In this document: positions 25,066 through 37,900 of the stretch, piece after piece
Layout of the letters: every line of letters begins with the position of its first letter
Position numbering within the stretch: the stretch's first letter is position 1
Assembly: GCA_003991915.1 (NCBI GenBank)
Contig: RQTK01000352.1
Coordinates: 1 to 64,000 of the forward strand
DNA length: 64,000 bases
Origin: Elysia chlorotica
Taxonomy: Eukaryota; Mollusca; Gastropoda; Plakobranchidae
Reading direction: 5' to 3'
Notes under the pieces: model-generated
What the model saw: the letters and a program-made list of their open reading frames with translations, nothing else
Database searches by the model: none
What the model was told of the DNA's origin: nothing
Position numbers and translations under genes: made by a program

Positions 25066-25260
25066 GTTTGTCCGATTTCGTTCCGTACTGGTTGGGCCTG
25101 TGTCAGTATAATGTGACTGACGGTGACAGGAGTCTAGGTGTCCCTGTATGGTCTTGTGTGTGGCAGCCCATAAAATTGTCAGATATTTGGCTTGGGACCC
25201 ATCCTCAATGAAGCCTTTGAAGTGCTGACGTTGGACGTTATACAACAAACAAACAAATAA
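25066..25260 (+). mobile_element. SINE copy with short A/C-rich tail
   Basis: It reads TGTGTCAGTATAATGTG, then GTCTTGTGTGTGGCAGCCCA, TAAAATTGTCAG and GTGCTGACGTTGGACGTTA, ending in an (ACAA)n tail. The same order of words, reverse-complemented, is found at 34699-34966. Confidence 0.78.
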
Positions 25261-25489
25261 ACATCCTTCTTTTCCTCCTTCACCTCCTCCTCCATCTCCC
25301 CTCCATAAGCCTAGGACTTGACATAGATATAGAACTATATCAGAAAAAGGCTTTACCGCTTAACATTCAAAATCGATCAGGAGATAGTATAACGGGTTAT
25401 TCAAAGTTTTGTTCTGTACTCCAGCGCTTAAACTGCTTTTCTTGCCTTCTCATTGCCGTTGCGTCACGGACATCTTGCAATAGTGAAGT

Positions 25490-25738
25490 TCAAGTCAGCA
25501 TTCTTCTTTTGTCTACAAAATTAAATGTCAACGCGACATGGTGATGTTTAAATTTGTTGACAATTGCTGAAGATTCTGTTTTCTTCTTCATATGTATCAT
25601 TAATTCCTCAAAACTAATTTTGCTTGTGATGGAAACTGGTCTGTAATTTTCAGCACAAGACTTGTCATCTATTGGTGTCAGGTTTGCTTGTAACCAGCCG
25701 CATGGCACTTTTCCTTCATTAATTGAGCCATGACACTT
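25490..25738 (-). mobile_element. Reverse-transcriptase remnant of a second LINE type
   Basis: The minus-strand frame reads INEGKVPCGWLQANLTPI, then CAENYRPVSITSKISFEEL. This is the NYRPVSLTS motif block of RTs in the Jockey/CR1-like group, differing from the LINE at 16080-18350, whose equivalent block is [16 protein letters not shown]. It is short, truncated on both sides and out of frame after about 60 codons. Confidence 0.75.
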
Positions 25739-25786
25739 TAATGACAGTGCAAGTCATATATTTGTTCTTTCTTACATTCCAGCATC

Positions 25787-28700
25787 ATGGTTGATGACTA
25801 TGTCAATGGGGTCATAAAAGCTGTGGTGACACGATCCTTGACAGATGCTCTCCGAGAAGTGCTGAAACACTGGGGAAGAATTGCTGAAGCAGAGCTTAAT
25901 GGATCAGATATAAGGGGAACCAAAGCTAAAGTTTGTGCAGCCTTACAACATATAGCCAAGGTCGGTCATAGCTGACATATTTTTGCATTTTAAAAAACAT
26001 AGTTTTTATAGAGGTATGGAAGATAAACACCTTTGACTAAGTCACTATAATTGTATGAATGATAATTTTTTCATTGATTAATGTTTTCTTAGTAGGCCCC
26101 TATTCACCTCTTTATAATAAAAAAAAAATGGAAAAAAAATTAAACATGTCATAGTATTGTAAAAGTCAGTTTATGACTTAGATGATATTTGAACTAATTG
26201 AATTTGAAACAGTATTTGTATGATTTTTATTTTCATTTTTCTTTTATGTATATATGTGAAAAAATAAACACACCTTAAATATTTTTCTTCCTCTAGAGAG
26301 ACCAGTTTACTTTGGAAATTGCAGGGGATTTAGAACTTGCCTGTAAGTGATACTTTTGGTCCTAACTACTAAGTCATTGTCTACATTTTACACCTTTGCA
26401 AAACAGTTGGTTAAAAGTAATTTCATTAGAATAATACATAATGATTAATCTTTAGAAATAATATTAGTACCAAATAGCGTGTTATCTTGTACCACATAAG
26501 AATTATGAAAATTTGAAAATGTATTATCTTTTAAATTAAAAAAAAAGTATAAATTGTTTTGTAAAAAAGTTAATTGAACATTTTATAATTATACAGACCT
26601 CACTTTCATTTCATGTTAGACATGTGTTAGATATATATATATATTTTTGTTTATTTTCCTGGTACCAGATATGCAGCTCAATTCTTCTAAAAAACTTTGG
26701 AAGGTGTTCAAACTTAAAGGTGAGATAAGCCATCTTCTAGAATATGTAAGGGTGCCATCATAGGATTTGAAATTTAATGTAAAAGGATATTTGGTACTGC
26801 ATTGATGCAATTTGGTTTAGATCCAGTTAAAAAAAAATCAAGGGTCTTCTGGAATGGTGCAAAAACAATAACAACAGTCATTTACTGCGTAATAAAATGA
26901 ATTCAATCTTCACTCTACACCTCCATTTGTTCGCATTTTAAAAGTTTAAGTAGGATAATTGCAAAATCTATTTTAAGTGCTGCAAACAAGAGCTAAAGTG
27001 TAATACCAACAAATACATTGCCTATATACTGCTTTAATACCACATCATCAGTTTGTGTGATTAAACATTTTATATGTATATTAACTTTCTGTGATAAAAT
27101 ATCAGATATTCTCAGGCTTCTGAAATATAATATGTATTTTTCTTGCATGGCATTTTTTCATTAAGGTTCAAATTTTAAGCATGACCTAGATCCGAGGTCT
27201 TTAAGAATAAGACTGGTTCGCAGTTTGCAGTTGAAGAAAATGGACGGTGATGTTGTGAGTATTTCCCCCCAGTTATTTCATGTACACTTGTTTTACTGCA
27301 AGGTTCTTTTTTTTTTTATAACCTTTTTTAAAGTATTGGATGAGGTAAAAGACTTTTTAAATTATCCTTATTTCCACCCTATCTTTTATATTATAAGCTA
27401 GGTTTATTATGGGTCCCCTTTTCCACAACCGTATTTAAAGTATATAGATGCAGTACACACAAAAAAAAAGATTTATCTCATGAAATTTTTGTAAAAGGGA
27501 AACTGAGAGCTGTATTGAGTTTATGCTACATGTTTGCGAAGTTTGAATCTATTTTCAAAACGTAATGCCTTTTGGATTGAACAATCATGTACAAACATTG
27601 GATTGTTTCTTTGTCACTAAAAGAACAATTTTGTTTTGTTTCACTTTGATTTCAAACCAAGATTTTAATTAAAACAAAAACTGCAAAAATCTTGTTTTAT
27701 TTGGGATAAATAAATTTGAAAATTTAGTGAAAACTGGATATAGAGAAGTTGTTTCAGCTCAAATTTGTTGTTCCTATGCCCATTCAAAGGGTCCTGTCTT
27801 CTAATTTACTAATTCTATCTGTGACATTTATATTTTTAAAATTAATTTTTTTTTTTTTACTGTAAAGAATCGCACAAATATCTCATTGACTTGTAGGCAA
27901 AGAAAATCAATGATCAATTAGCACTTAAGGTGATTTGTAGATTGGTTTCACTATTGGGCTTTTTTTTGTAGTTTTTATTTTGGTGGTCTCAATTTAAAAA
28001 TAGATTTCCAGAGAAAATATTTTTTTTCTTTCAGGATGGTAATCTAAGAATGTTTGCTGGAGCTATGTGGTTCAGGTTCCATATACGCCCAACAAGACGA
28101 AGGAGAAACAAAAAGCAAGCAGCAGAAACGTACAAGCACAGTAACTCAGTCTTTCTCCTTACTTTTCCTGGATCCCCACTGTTCATCATGAGTCTGACTG
28201 GCGTTCAAAATTGCAGGCTGATCTTGCAGGTTGGTGCTCTCCCCAGTAAAGATGTTTTTTTTTTTTAAAGACATTTAGACAGCCTACTTTTTTTCTTTTT
28301 TATCCATTTTTTTTTTTTTGGGTGGGTGGTGTTGTCACCTTGCTACGCCCCCTGTCATCCAAGGGTCACGAGGTATGATGATTCCCCTTTTTCACTGCTA
28401 CTAGTTATTAGACTTGATTTCCACACCAAAATAATGTGGCGTTGAGGCCTACATATAAATTAAAAAGGTATAAGACTCATATTAGGCAGTTCAGCGAGCA
28501 CCAGTGCTGGGCGGCGAAAGTCTATAGATTATACTGTTAACCTTAATTTGACCAAGTTTTATCAAATTGGAACTTACCATAACAGAGTTCTAACATACAT
28601 TAAAAAAAACATTTCCTAGATCTACCTCTAAAAGTTTCTCAGCTGAATTCAACAAAGTCGATGACGTCATGCCTGGCGGAGTTCAGCTGGACATTCCCTA

Positions 28701-28949
28701 TTCACTGAACTTGTGAGACACTACAAATTTAGGCTAAGGGAATGGCATATCGTTTTCACTTTCACTTCAGTGAAATTCTGTTGTTAGATATAACTTAAGT
28801 TGAACTAGACACTGAAACTGGTAGTGGTAGTAACTAGTAGAATCTAGTAATTTATTTCTTTGAAAACTTAGCCTTTTTTTTTCTTTTCAAGCTTGAAAAA
28901 AGATAAAATTTGGATGTAATAAAATTAAAAGTCTAAATCTAGTAGTCTC

Positions 28950-29010
<61 letters not shown>

Positions 29011-29021
29011 GGATGTGTAAA

Positions 29022-29110
<89 letters not shown>

Positions 29111-30170
29111 AAACATTTAAATTCAACCCTCTTTTTCTTCTGCTTCTCCTCCCCTCCCCTCTCTCTATCTCTCTCTGAGAGCTTTTCCTTTTTTTCCAGC
29201 CTTTTAAATTTAACCTTTCTGGTGTAAAACAATGTATGAGAATATAAAGCACTAAAGAGATACGGTTGATGCATACATGTAGGGGTGGTAGTACTAGTAT
29301 ATGGTAGGACAAATACATTTTTTTTTTTGGATACATCCATAAAGTTATTATTTATCCATTTAAATTACTTGGAACTGGATTATATTTAATACTTCTTTAC
29401 TAAAAGACTTTGAAAAGCCTTATATGGTGATGTGTGTAAGGATGGTAACACAAATTCGAAAGCGTAGCATGAAATGTACATTTAACGAAACAAAGAGCCT
29501 TGTTATAACCATCAACATTTTTTCTGTTAAGTTAAAATGCATAGATCAAAACACAAGTGAATTATATTATAAAATTTCTAACATTTTAAAATACATGATA
29601 CTGTTAGAAATTTGAGTAAAAATATGATGTCATGGGAATTTCATATGCTGCGCGATATTAAATTTGTACGTGATCTCAATCATACATGATGACCACTAAA
29701 TGTATCTTTATTTCAATATGTGCTGTTCTTTTATTGTGTTTATGTTATTCTTCATAAAATTCCCTACATTTTGACATATGATTCTTCAGAACATCTGCAT
29801 TGGTTACATATGTTAGGATATCTTATGTAAATCATGTGGAAACATAGCACAAAATTTCTATGTTAAATTTGACAAGAAATGAGGGTAAAGATATCAACAT
29901 AATTCAGATTCTTGTTCACTTTACCGAGAGCTTTAAAATGACATAAAACATTGTCATTGTTACTACTTACATTCAAGTATTCAAACTTCTAATAATTTTT
30001 TTTTATTGATTGTAGTTTCTATTATTGGTTATTTTATTATCATCTTTAGGCAATCACTGAAGTCACTGGTGCAGAGCGTGTGGTGGATACTCACTTAAGC
30101 GGACGGCATGTAGCTTCACTAGCTGATCTAGCTCTTAACACACAGCAGGTATGGTAGCCATTGCCCTTTC

Positions 30171-30233
<63 letters not shown>

Positions 30234-32382
30234 TCCTCTTTCTCTATCTGTCTATCTCTCATTTGTTGAGGTTCATTTTTTCCTGTATCGTAATAAGTGC
30301 ACAAAGACATTTATTTTTTTTATTTTACTTAGTTATTTTTCAAGTAATTCAAGCAAATTTGGAGACTAGGTGCCCTCCATTTTCAGACTTTCTGGTCTTT
30401 GAGTCTATGTGCCCCCCCATTCAGAGAGTCCTCAGTTTCTTCCTAGTATCTAAGTTTATATTTCTACTCTAATATTTATTTTTATTTTCCTTTTTAACTC
30501 AAAAGCAACCAGATAATAGATTCAGAAAAATGGAGGAAAAAGAAAATCCTTTGGCTGTTCACTTAAACAAGAAACGCAAGTGTAAGTTTTGACCTTCATT
30601 ACTCTATGGTTTAAAAAAATAAACATCAGTTATTGTGAAATATAAATATTCCATTTCCACATACATTATTATAATAACAGTTATATCAAATTATAAGTTT
30701 CATAAATAATTATATCATTGATATTGAAAGGAAATAGAATTTAATTTTTTTAAGTATTTAGAAAAAAGCACTAGTAGCTGTAAGATTATTTTTTTTTATA
30801 TGGTCAGGTTTTAACCCATCTACTGTGTGTGACCAATATGTACTGTGACTATGAACTTGAAATGTAGTAAATTTGTCACCGATATCATTATTTTATTCTA
30901 ATTGGTTATTATGAATATGCATTAAAAGAATTTTCTATCGGTGATCTTCTACACTTAGAAGAACATCCAGATACATGAATGCAACCAACCATGACTGAAT
31001 TCTGTTTTTCTCCACTCACAGAGTTAGATTGGATGTACAGTATAATCCGCTTATATCGACATGCTGTAGGAAGAGGATTTGATCTCGATATATAAAAAGA
31101 TGTCGATAAATAAAAATGTATAGCCAAGGAGGAAAAAAAAAATGGAAAGTAGATGCTAATATTTGTATGCAAGGTTGCTTCCCTTGAATAATCCACCCTT
31201 GAAACGCTTGTTGGGGAAAATTATTGATTTATTCGTGTTCATTGTCATCCTTATTCCCCATTTTAAAATTTTGCTTTTGTTTTTTTGGCAAGCCTTTATT
31301 TCATTTCAAATCAGTTTAAAAAAAAGATAAAGTGACAAATGTATGGTTGTATTGTTGTAATAAAGTGGTTGTTAGGGAGGTGGATGCAAGTGAATCGGGA
31401 AGGGGTATTATCCTCAGTTTAGCATTTACAATGTTTTAATACTCTTATCCCTTAAGAATAGACAAAAACAAAACAAAAAAGGGGCTCTGCTAAGAGGTTA
31501 TAGAACTTTTTTTTTTATCCTACAAATACAACTGTTTCCATTGGCATCCAGATTATGAAAATTGTTTTCCTGCTTGAAAGTTCTATAATATAGGTCTAAA
31601 ACCATTTTGTTTTTTTTTCCATGCAGGCTCAGACCAAAGTTCAAATGTTGAAGATAATCCTCATGTTGTGGATGACATGCAAAAAGTCAAAAGACAGAGG
31701 AAAGATATTCTATCTAATGTCTATGGAACTGGTACTCATCCATTCTTAGAGACACTTCAGTATAAGGCAAGTTACAACCTTATGTTTCACATTCATCAGT
31801 AAGACCTTTGTTTGAAATTGTGTGTATATTTTTCTGCAGATAATGTGTCTGTTATTATAGAAAGTAGGCAAAAACCACAGCCTTGTTACTGCTAGGTAAA
31901 ATGACAGATCTTTGCATTTTGCTCAATGACTATTCAAATGTAAAGTCTTTCATCAATTTGACTTGGTCGAGATTGTGTAGTCACTGATTTGAAATCGATC
32001 CAATACCTGTCAGCTGCAAGTGTTCAGTACTTCCAGCTAGATTTTGACCATGGAAAAGAATGCCTTGTCTTATGTAGTGAAGTTGTTATATGATTCAGTT
32101 TTATGTGTGATATTATACAATACCAAGCTGAGCACTCTAAGAAAAGTTGAATATTTACTTGCCCATATTCCTATTTGGCTCTTTCTCCAGTTTGATGTAA
32201 AATATGATTTGGAAGGCGAGGAGACAAACTGTCGAGCACTGGTGGAGATCAAGGGCAAAAATGCGTTGGAAGGACTCTGTCAGCTGGGCAGAGAAGGTTT
32301 TATAAAGTTCCCTCTACCCAAACACCTGTCTTCAGTGACCAGCCTTTCCCAAAATAGCTTCACTATCAAAGACAAACACTGA
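25787..32382 (+). CDS. CENPN: Centromere protein N (CENP-N), complete, 9 coding exons
   Basis: Exons: 25787-25960, 26297-26342, 26669-26719, 27166-27254, 28035-28229, 30050-30148, 30506-30581, 31627-31766, 32191-32382 (TGA). All phases agree and give 353 aa; human CENP-N is 339. CENP-N is a subunit of the constitutive centromere-associated network. It reads the CENP-A nucleosome and pairs with CENP-L at the inner kinetochore. Residues ~1-75 fit the N-terminal pyrin-like helical domain (VNGVIKAVVTRSLTDALREV). YMQLNSSKKLWKVFKLKG aligns with human YMQFHQHQKVWDVFQMSKG. Residues ~121-218 include MWFRFHI and LSGRHVASL, matching human VWIRIAWG and LRSRYLDSL. The C-terminal QYKFDVKYDLEGEETNCRAL and NSFTIKDKH match QYKLETKF..REEPLRCL and YFKIRDK. 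Residues ~215-260 are a charged, poorly conserved linker. A minor spliceosomal oddity is the GC donor after exon 8. Confidence 0.93.
28951..29109. repeat. Compound (CT)n microsatellite in CENPN intron 5
   Basis: Two long CT runs (28951-29006 and 29024-29109) are separated by a short unique piece. Arg-Glu open frames on the minus strand are artefacts of this tract. Confidence 0.97.
30174..30227. repeat. (CT)n microsatellite just after CENPN exon 6
   Basis: A CT run starting about 25 bp downstream of the exon 6 donor at 30149. Confidence 0.95.
31038..31120 (+). mobile_element. Solo end of a pogo/Tigger-like element in CENPN intron 7
   Basis: TA followed by CAGTATAATCCGCTTATATC, then CTCGATATA and GATGTCGATA, fits the left terminus of Tigger-type elements. 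No matching right end was found in the intron, so this is a truncated copy. Confidence 0.65.
31767..32190 (+). other. GC-AG intron 8 of CENPN
   Basis: Exon 8 ends TATAAG and the intron begins GCAAGT, the usual strong context for GC donors. The acceptor is TTTCTCCAG. Splicing here joins QYK to FDVKYD, matching human QYKLETKF. Using the next GT (31771) would shift the frame. Confidence 0.9.
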
Positions 32383-33540
32383 TCACTGCATTTTGAACAA
32401 ACTCTGGTTCCACGTCTTTGAAAAAGTCTGGGAGGCGATTCAACTGTGGTTTGAAAGTTGCTCTAAGGATCAGTGGATTTGGTCCTGTGATTGTGATATT
32501 TCCTCTAATGATCTTGATAAAATAATGTTTGATTGCATTTAATTATTGAAGACTTGGATAAGGGAGTATGATTGAATTCTAAAACTTTTCCTGTAAAGAG
32601 ATGAATGGTATGAAGTTTGCCTTCCCCTTTCTAGTCCCTAGCTTGTTACACCAAATGACAGGAAAAAACACTATTTACCAATAGAAAATGGCAAATTTGG
32701 GAAACTCCTTTATTTTTACTTGTATTAAGAAACATTAATTGTCTTGATTACATGTCATATGAAATTAATACATGTACATTTTATAGTTCTAGTTTATCTA
32801 TAAAGTAATATACATGTCAAACGAATAAATTACCAAATTAAGAGGGTGGATATATGGTAAGATATTGTGGAACACAATTTTTCAATTGTCTGCAACATTT
32901 TTTTTATACTTCAACTTAAATTGTATTACTTTGTTTATACTTGTAAATAAATGGTGTATTATTTTTTTAACTTGTATTTGGTTTGTAGTTTCCTTTGTTA
33001 CAATGGAACTGAACCACATGAGTGCTGTGGGGTCGATTTCGACCCTTATCATGGAGGGAATAATGCAAATGTGTATGTCCATTACAGAATGTCTGTCCAC
33101 TTCTATTGACTGGTTCAGATCATCTTTGACTCTTCCACTTTCAGAACATAATTCATTGCAGTAACCAGTTTGGCTAAAGAAATATATCAAATTCATAGAC
33201 AGCTACGCTCTATGGGTACATCATTTTTAAAAATGTACCTGAGCACTCAAGTGGTTAATGAACATCATGTATTCTATATGGAAAAGATGCTCTGTTAAAT
33301 AGATGCACATTGTATTAACACTTGTAACATTTTAAGATAGGCATTTTATTAATTGAAGCAGCCCAGAATTGATCTTTGCTCTGCTTCTATACATCTTGAC
33401 AAGATTGTAGACAAATTTATTATATAGTAAAGAAAATTGTAGGCCTACTAGGAATACATTTTTTAAAAAGTACTTAAAGTTTGTAAGATAAAAATGGTTC
33501 AGGTGTTTTTGCCTTTAGGTAGCCAAGTCACCAATAATCA

Positions 33541-33654
33541 CATGCTGTTGCAACATTAGAAAGACATTTACTTTGATTTTAAATGAAGTCACACCAACTC
33601 CATGCTGTTGCACTTGCAGAATTACAAAAACATTTATTTTGATTTTCAATGAAG
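33541..33654. repeat. Imperfect tandem duplication, ~55 bp units
   Basis: CATGCTGTTGCA begins at 33541 and again at 33601. Both units continue with an AAAGACATTTACTTTGATTT-like block and AATGAAG. Confidence 0.8.
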
Positions 33655-34698
33655 ATGGAAAAGGCAGACTTCTGTATGCGTTTAGCTTTGGGAGTAGTCT
33701 TCTAAGTTCTTATGGGATTTACAGACTTTGTTCATGTATATTTGTAATTATTCTTTTTTGTGGGGTGTCGCTTCACAAAAAGTCTGTAAACAAAGACAGT
33801 GAAGTTACAATGACCATGGAATATGCTGGATCAAAATTGAAATTCAATGCTCAGTATATCAACTGTTATTATACACTTGGTCCTCATGCATTTTTCTTAT
33901 AGACTGAATTATTTATTTAGATCATGGTCCAAGTGTATTTACATGTAATTTATAAATAAATGTCACATTATTCATAAAACTGCTACTCTCTTCCACTTCA
34001 TAATTTATAATGTTCTAAAAAACCTATAATTTATTCTGCCTGCTGTGTGGAAACATGCTTGAATTTCTTTATAGATTGAGATAGAGATAAAAAGAGACAG
34101 TCCTATGAATAGAAAAAGATTTTAAGTGAATTAAAGGAATCAACAGACAGATTATTCTGAAACAATTCATAGATGGGAAACATAATTGTATAACCTAAGA
34201 AATGAGAACTTGTTTGGTCAACTTGAAACATTGAGAAAAGAAACTTGTCCCTGATAAGAACTTTACAAAACATGAATTATTGCTAAAGTAAAAGCTTTTT
34301 TTTTTTTTAAATATATAATTTTGTACATGATTAAAATTCAAACAAGAATATTGACATTTTCTTTTATGTGAATGTCGATTTGCCATCCATTTTAGGGGGT
34401 TGAATAATGCCAAGAAATATATTTAGCTGAAAACATAAGGGGAGGGGGGGAGGGGGGGTGGACATATCAAACCATAAAGTCGCTTTCAAACGCACTTACA
34501 AAGATAAAAGAATGCAGGAAACCTACTCTTGACAGTTATGGGCCTTAACAAACCTGTGCTTTTACCCCCTATGAAATTCCCATGCACACAGTTGTTTGTC
34601 AAAAAACTGAAAGTAAGATATCCATTCAGTGTTGCTGGATTTTTTTTTCTTTCACAAAATTCAAGACTAAATTAAAATGGCTGAGGATAGTTACCTGA

Positions 34699-34966
34699 TG
34701 TTGAATTGTTGAGTTGGTTTAACGTCCAACATCAGCACTATAATATAGGCTATATTGTGGATGGGCCCCAAGACTGACGTGAGACAATTTTATGTGCTGC
34801 CACACACGAGAATGGGCAGGGATACCATCACTCATATCTCAGGCCGTCACTTTAAACTAACACCGACCCACCACTGGCAACCAGTAGGGAGCGCAATCGC
34901 CATGGCTCGAATCCGGACCTCTTGTGTCGGAAGCCGATGTTCTACCCCAGGGCGAACACGCCCCCC
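34699..34966 (-). mobile_element. Full-length-looking tRNA-derived SINE
   Basis: On the minus strand the head has a box-A-like TTCGCCCTGGGGTAGAACAT and a box-B-like GGATTCGAGCC about 30 bp later. The body has GTGTGTGGCAGCACATAAAA and the tail GTGCTGATGTTGGACGTTAA followed by CAACTCAAC-type repeats. It is the most complete of the family copies in this window. Confidence 0.82.
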
Positions 34967-37900
34967 ATAGTTACCCAAACGATGTAGCAGCTTATTATGT
35001 TCTACGTTGTAAAAAAATAACAAAAAACATCTACATGTTAGTATTTTGTGGTACAATGTACACACAATCTTTTTGCTATATCAATGTTGAGGGTGGAAGG
35101 CAAATAAACTTTCCTACTTCCTCCTTCATTTTAAACTTACTTTTTTAGTGGCTGAATTTATATGACATCTTTTATTTGAAGATTTTGGGAGTTAAAATGT
35201 CATTCCGGGCAGGAAAGGAGACTCAGCATCCAGTGTATCGGGTTGTCGTCCCATAAGGGTTATCTGATACATGTATACAGTATTTGATTCTGTCACTGAC
35301 AACTGATGGAACCTCTTGTTTGCATGCTGCAGACCTTCAATGGGCAAACTGGGTGTTTAAGTGGATCTTAAGAGATAACTCAATGATGCTTACAAAGTTC
35401 ATTCAATTTAGCTTTTAATTGACATAATGTAATACAACTTTGGTTCACTAAGAGCAAGGCAAGGCAAGTTGTCCTGAAAATCCCTGCAATTTACTGGGGC
35501 CCCAGAAATCCAGATGGATATTTTTGTGGAGCCTTTTGTTCCAGTCTAATGGCACTGTATTGTATGTACTATGAAAACTGCAGATTTCTTTCTCTGGCTC
35601 CTCCCCTTTCCAACTGCACACAAAAAGCCCTTAGTTTTTAAAGCCCAGTCCATCACAGCACTAATCTGATCTTCAGACTCTTCTAATAGCATTTACCAAT
35701 ACACATGATACTATCAATGAGACCATTTCCTGCAGCTCTTGTTTTGAATAACTTAAACAACTTCTAGTCCTAATATTTATTTGTGAGGATGCCTCCAGAC
35801 AAACATAGTGCCTTTCAATGATATGTATTCAAGTTTTTATTTGGTCTTTAAACTAACAGGAATAGCCGAATACATCTATTTAAATTTGTTCAAATCAAGC
35901 TCTTTCTCAATGAATTATATTTTCAATCAATTTTTTTTCTATACAAATATGAAAGTACAAATAAATCATTAAATAATTTTAACTAAAAAAAAAAAAAAAG
36001 AATCAGATTTAACTTTTTTTGGGGAAAGAAAATTTTATGGATTCAGGTGGAAGATTTTTCTTCATGTATACATTATTTATACTTGAACAAAGTTTACTCC
36101 ACAAAATTAAAGCAACTGACTAATCATTTCAAGAAGGCAAAAGATATTTGAAAATTTACTCACATTATTGTTCCTTGAGTTCATTCTCAAAATTGCTCAA
36201 TTTTCACAGTAAACGACACTCATAAATTAATAAAAGGATAATGTTGAAAAGGCAGATAGGTGTAATAATGAAATATTTATTACATTTACAGAGATTGATT
36301 GATTGTAGTTTTTAAAAAATAAGATATAGGGCAATACAACACAGAGAGCATGTCGATAACAATGCAAGCTCATGATACATGTACATAGAAATAGCTGGAC
36401 ACAGTGACTCATTTTTGTTCCCATGATTTTTGTTGCTTCACAAACTTTTACCAAGATTAAAAATATGGCAGATGCTGTGCAAAATATGATACAAAAACGT
36501 TTGATAGGGATGTTTTTTTTATGTTTTAATAAAGAAAACCTACAGCAATACAAGTTTACAATAATTTTATTTAGTTTTGCCAATGTCCCATCATTTAGCA
36601 ATTTGCTATGAGTCAAACAAGGGGGGGGGGGGGAGAGATTGTTTATTGTCTGAGTGATATTTAATGATGTTTTCTTATGTTCAACCAGCAAACTTCCTTC
36701 AAAAGGAAAAAGAAAAAAAATCATGTAGTTTTTGTCTTTTTTTTTTTCCATTTTCCCGAAACAAAAACAAAGCTGTCATAACTGGCCCTAATGATTTAAA
36801 TTCTGAACACATTTAAATTGGTTTTGACTTAATCATTAATGGAAAAAAAAAGCTCATGGACATGTACAAAATGTGCTGGGTTATAAAAGGTCTACTTGTG
36901 TTTCATTAAAATAATTTCATTCACATTCAGGTTACCCTTTTGGCAAAAGTTCCAGACAGGTATAAATTAACGTACAAATATATTCATGCAGCCATAAGAG
37001 AACAAAGCAAATAAATCAGATACTAAAATTTCTATAAAATAAAAGAAGCAGAAGCGAAAATTGGCTATTAGCTTGGATAGACATTCTTTTTCCCCCAAAA
37101 TTGCAAAGAGAACAAGGGAAATGCTTGGATTACCACATGGAAATGGCAAGATAACTGCCTGTAAAACCTCTAATACAAATAGTGTTTTTAATGTTAAGAC
37201 AAAAAAAACATGCTTAGTAAAGACTCCAGGAAATATAAACGCAACTGAAACCCATGTTTTACAACACTTGAGAAGGAGGAAAGAACATAATACTGACAAT
37301 CAAGTAAAGACAATATATAAGATTGTTGGCACAGAACTGCCTTTCAACAAAACTCTAGGTTTACATCACCGAGCTAGACAAAACATTTAGCAAAAAAATA
37401 ACATTGAGACTAGCGCTATGATGCATGTATAAAAAAAAATCAAAACAAAGAACAAGTTTTTAATGTACATCTGCATTACGAAAGATTAGGACAATGGGGG
37501 TTACAGAGAGCTGTTTGTGCATAGAAAGAAAAAAAAAAGGATAAATAACTCAAGCTGAAGACAGTCTAGTTTATTTCTCTGCATAGAGGTAAAATGGTAT
37601 ATCTACCTAGTCTGTTTGGTGATTTCGAAGACAAATGAGAGTTGAGACCTTCCTTATAATTTTTTCAAAACATCTCAATTTTCAGATTGCACTAATCTAT
37701 TCCAAAGGTACATTTTAGTTACTCTCAACAAGCTTATTAAAAAACATAAATCATTAAATGTCTTTTAATTGTTTGTTGCTTTTTTTTCATGTTGTAAATT
37801 TTTTTTTGCAAATGTGGAAAATTATAGAAGGGAAAAAAGAGACAAAGGGAGCATATAAAATAAGAGATATTTTAGATGAGGAATGACTATTGATAATTCT

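Larger units (their letters stand above)
24145..25786. promoter_or_regulatory. Divergent intergenic region between CEP72-like and CENPN genes
   Basis: The two genes point away from each other across 1.6 kb, so promoters for both are expected here (inference; no TATA box was identified). An acceptor-like TTCTTACATTCCAG lies 4 bp before the CENPN ATG, suggesting a non-coding first exon further upstream. The stretch holds a TAGATCTA-rich patch (24480-24760), a SINE copy (25066-25260) and a reverse-transcriptase remnant (25490-25738). Confidence 0.55.

Noticed and set aside
28939..29340. Arg-Glu repeat frames on the minus strand
   Set aside because: Products of (CT)n tracts; the same artefact recurs at 30128-30310, 38857-39057 and, on the plus strand, at 56919-57212.
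36227..36751. 174-codon minus-strand frame, among the longest in the window
   Set aside because: Its composition looks like translated AT-rich noise with no domain, and it lies in the presumed SEPTIN7 3' region.
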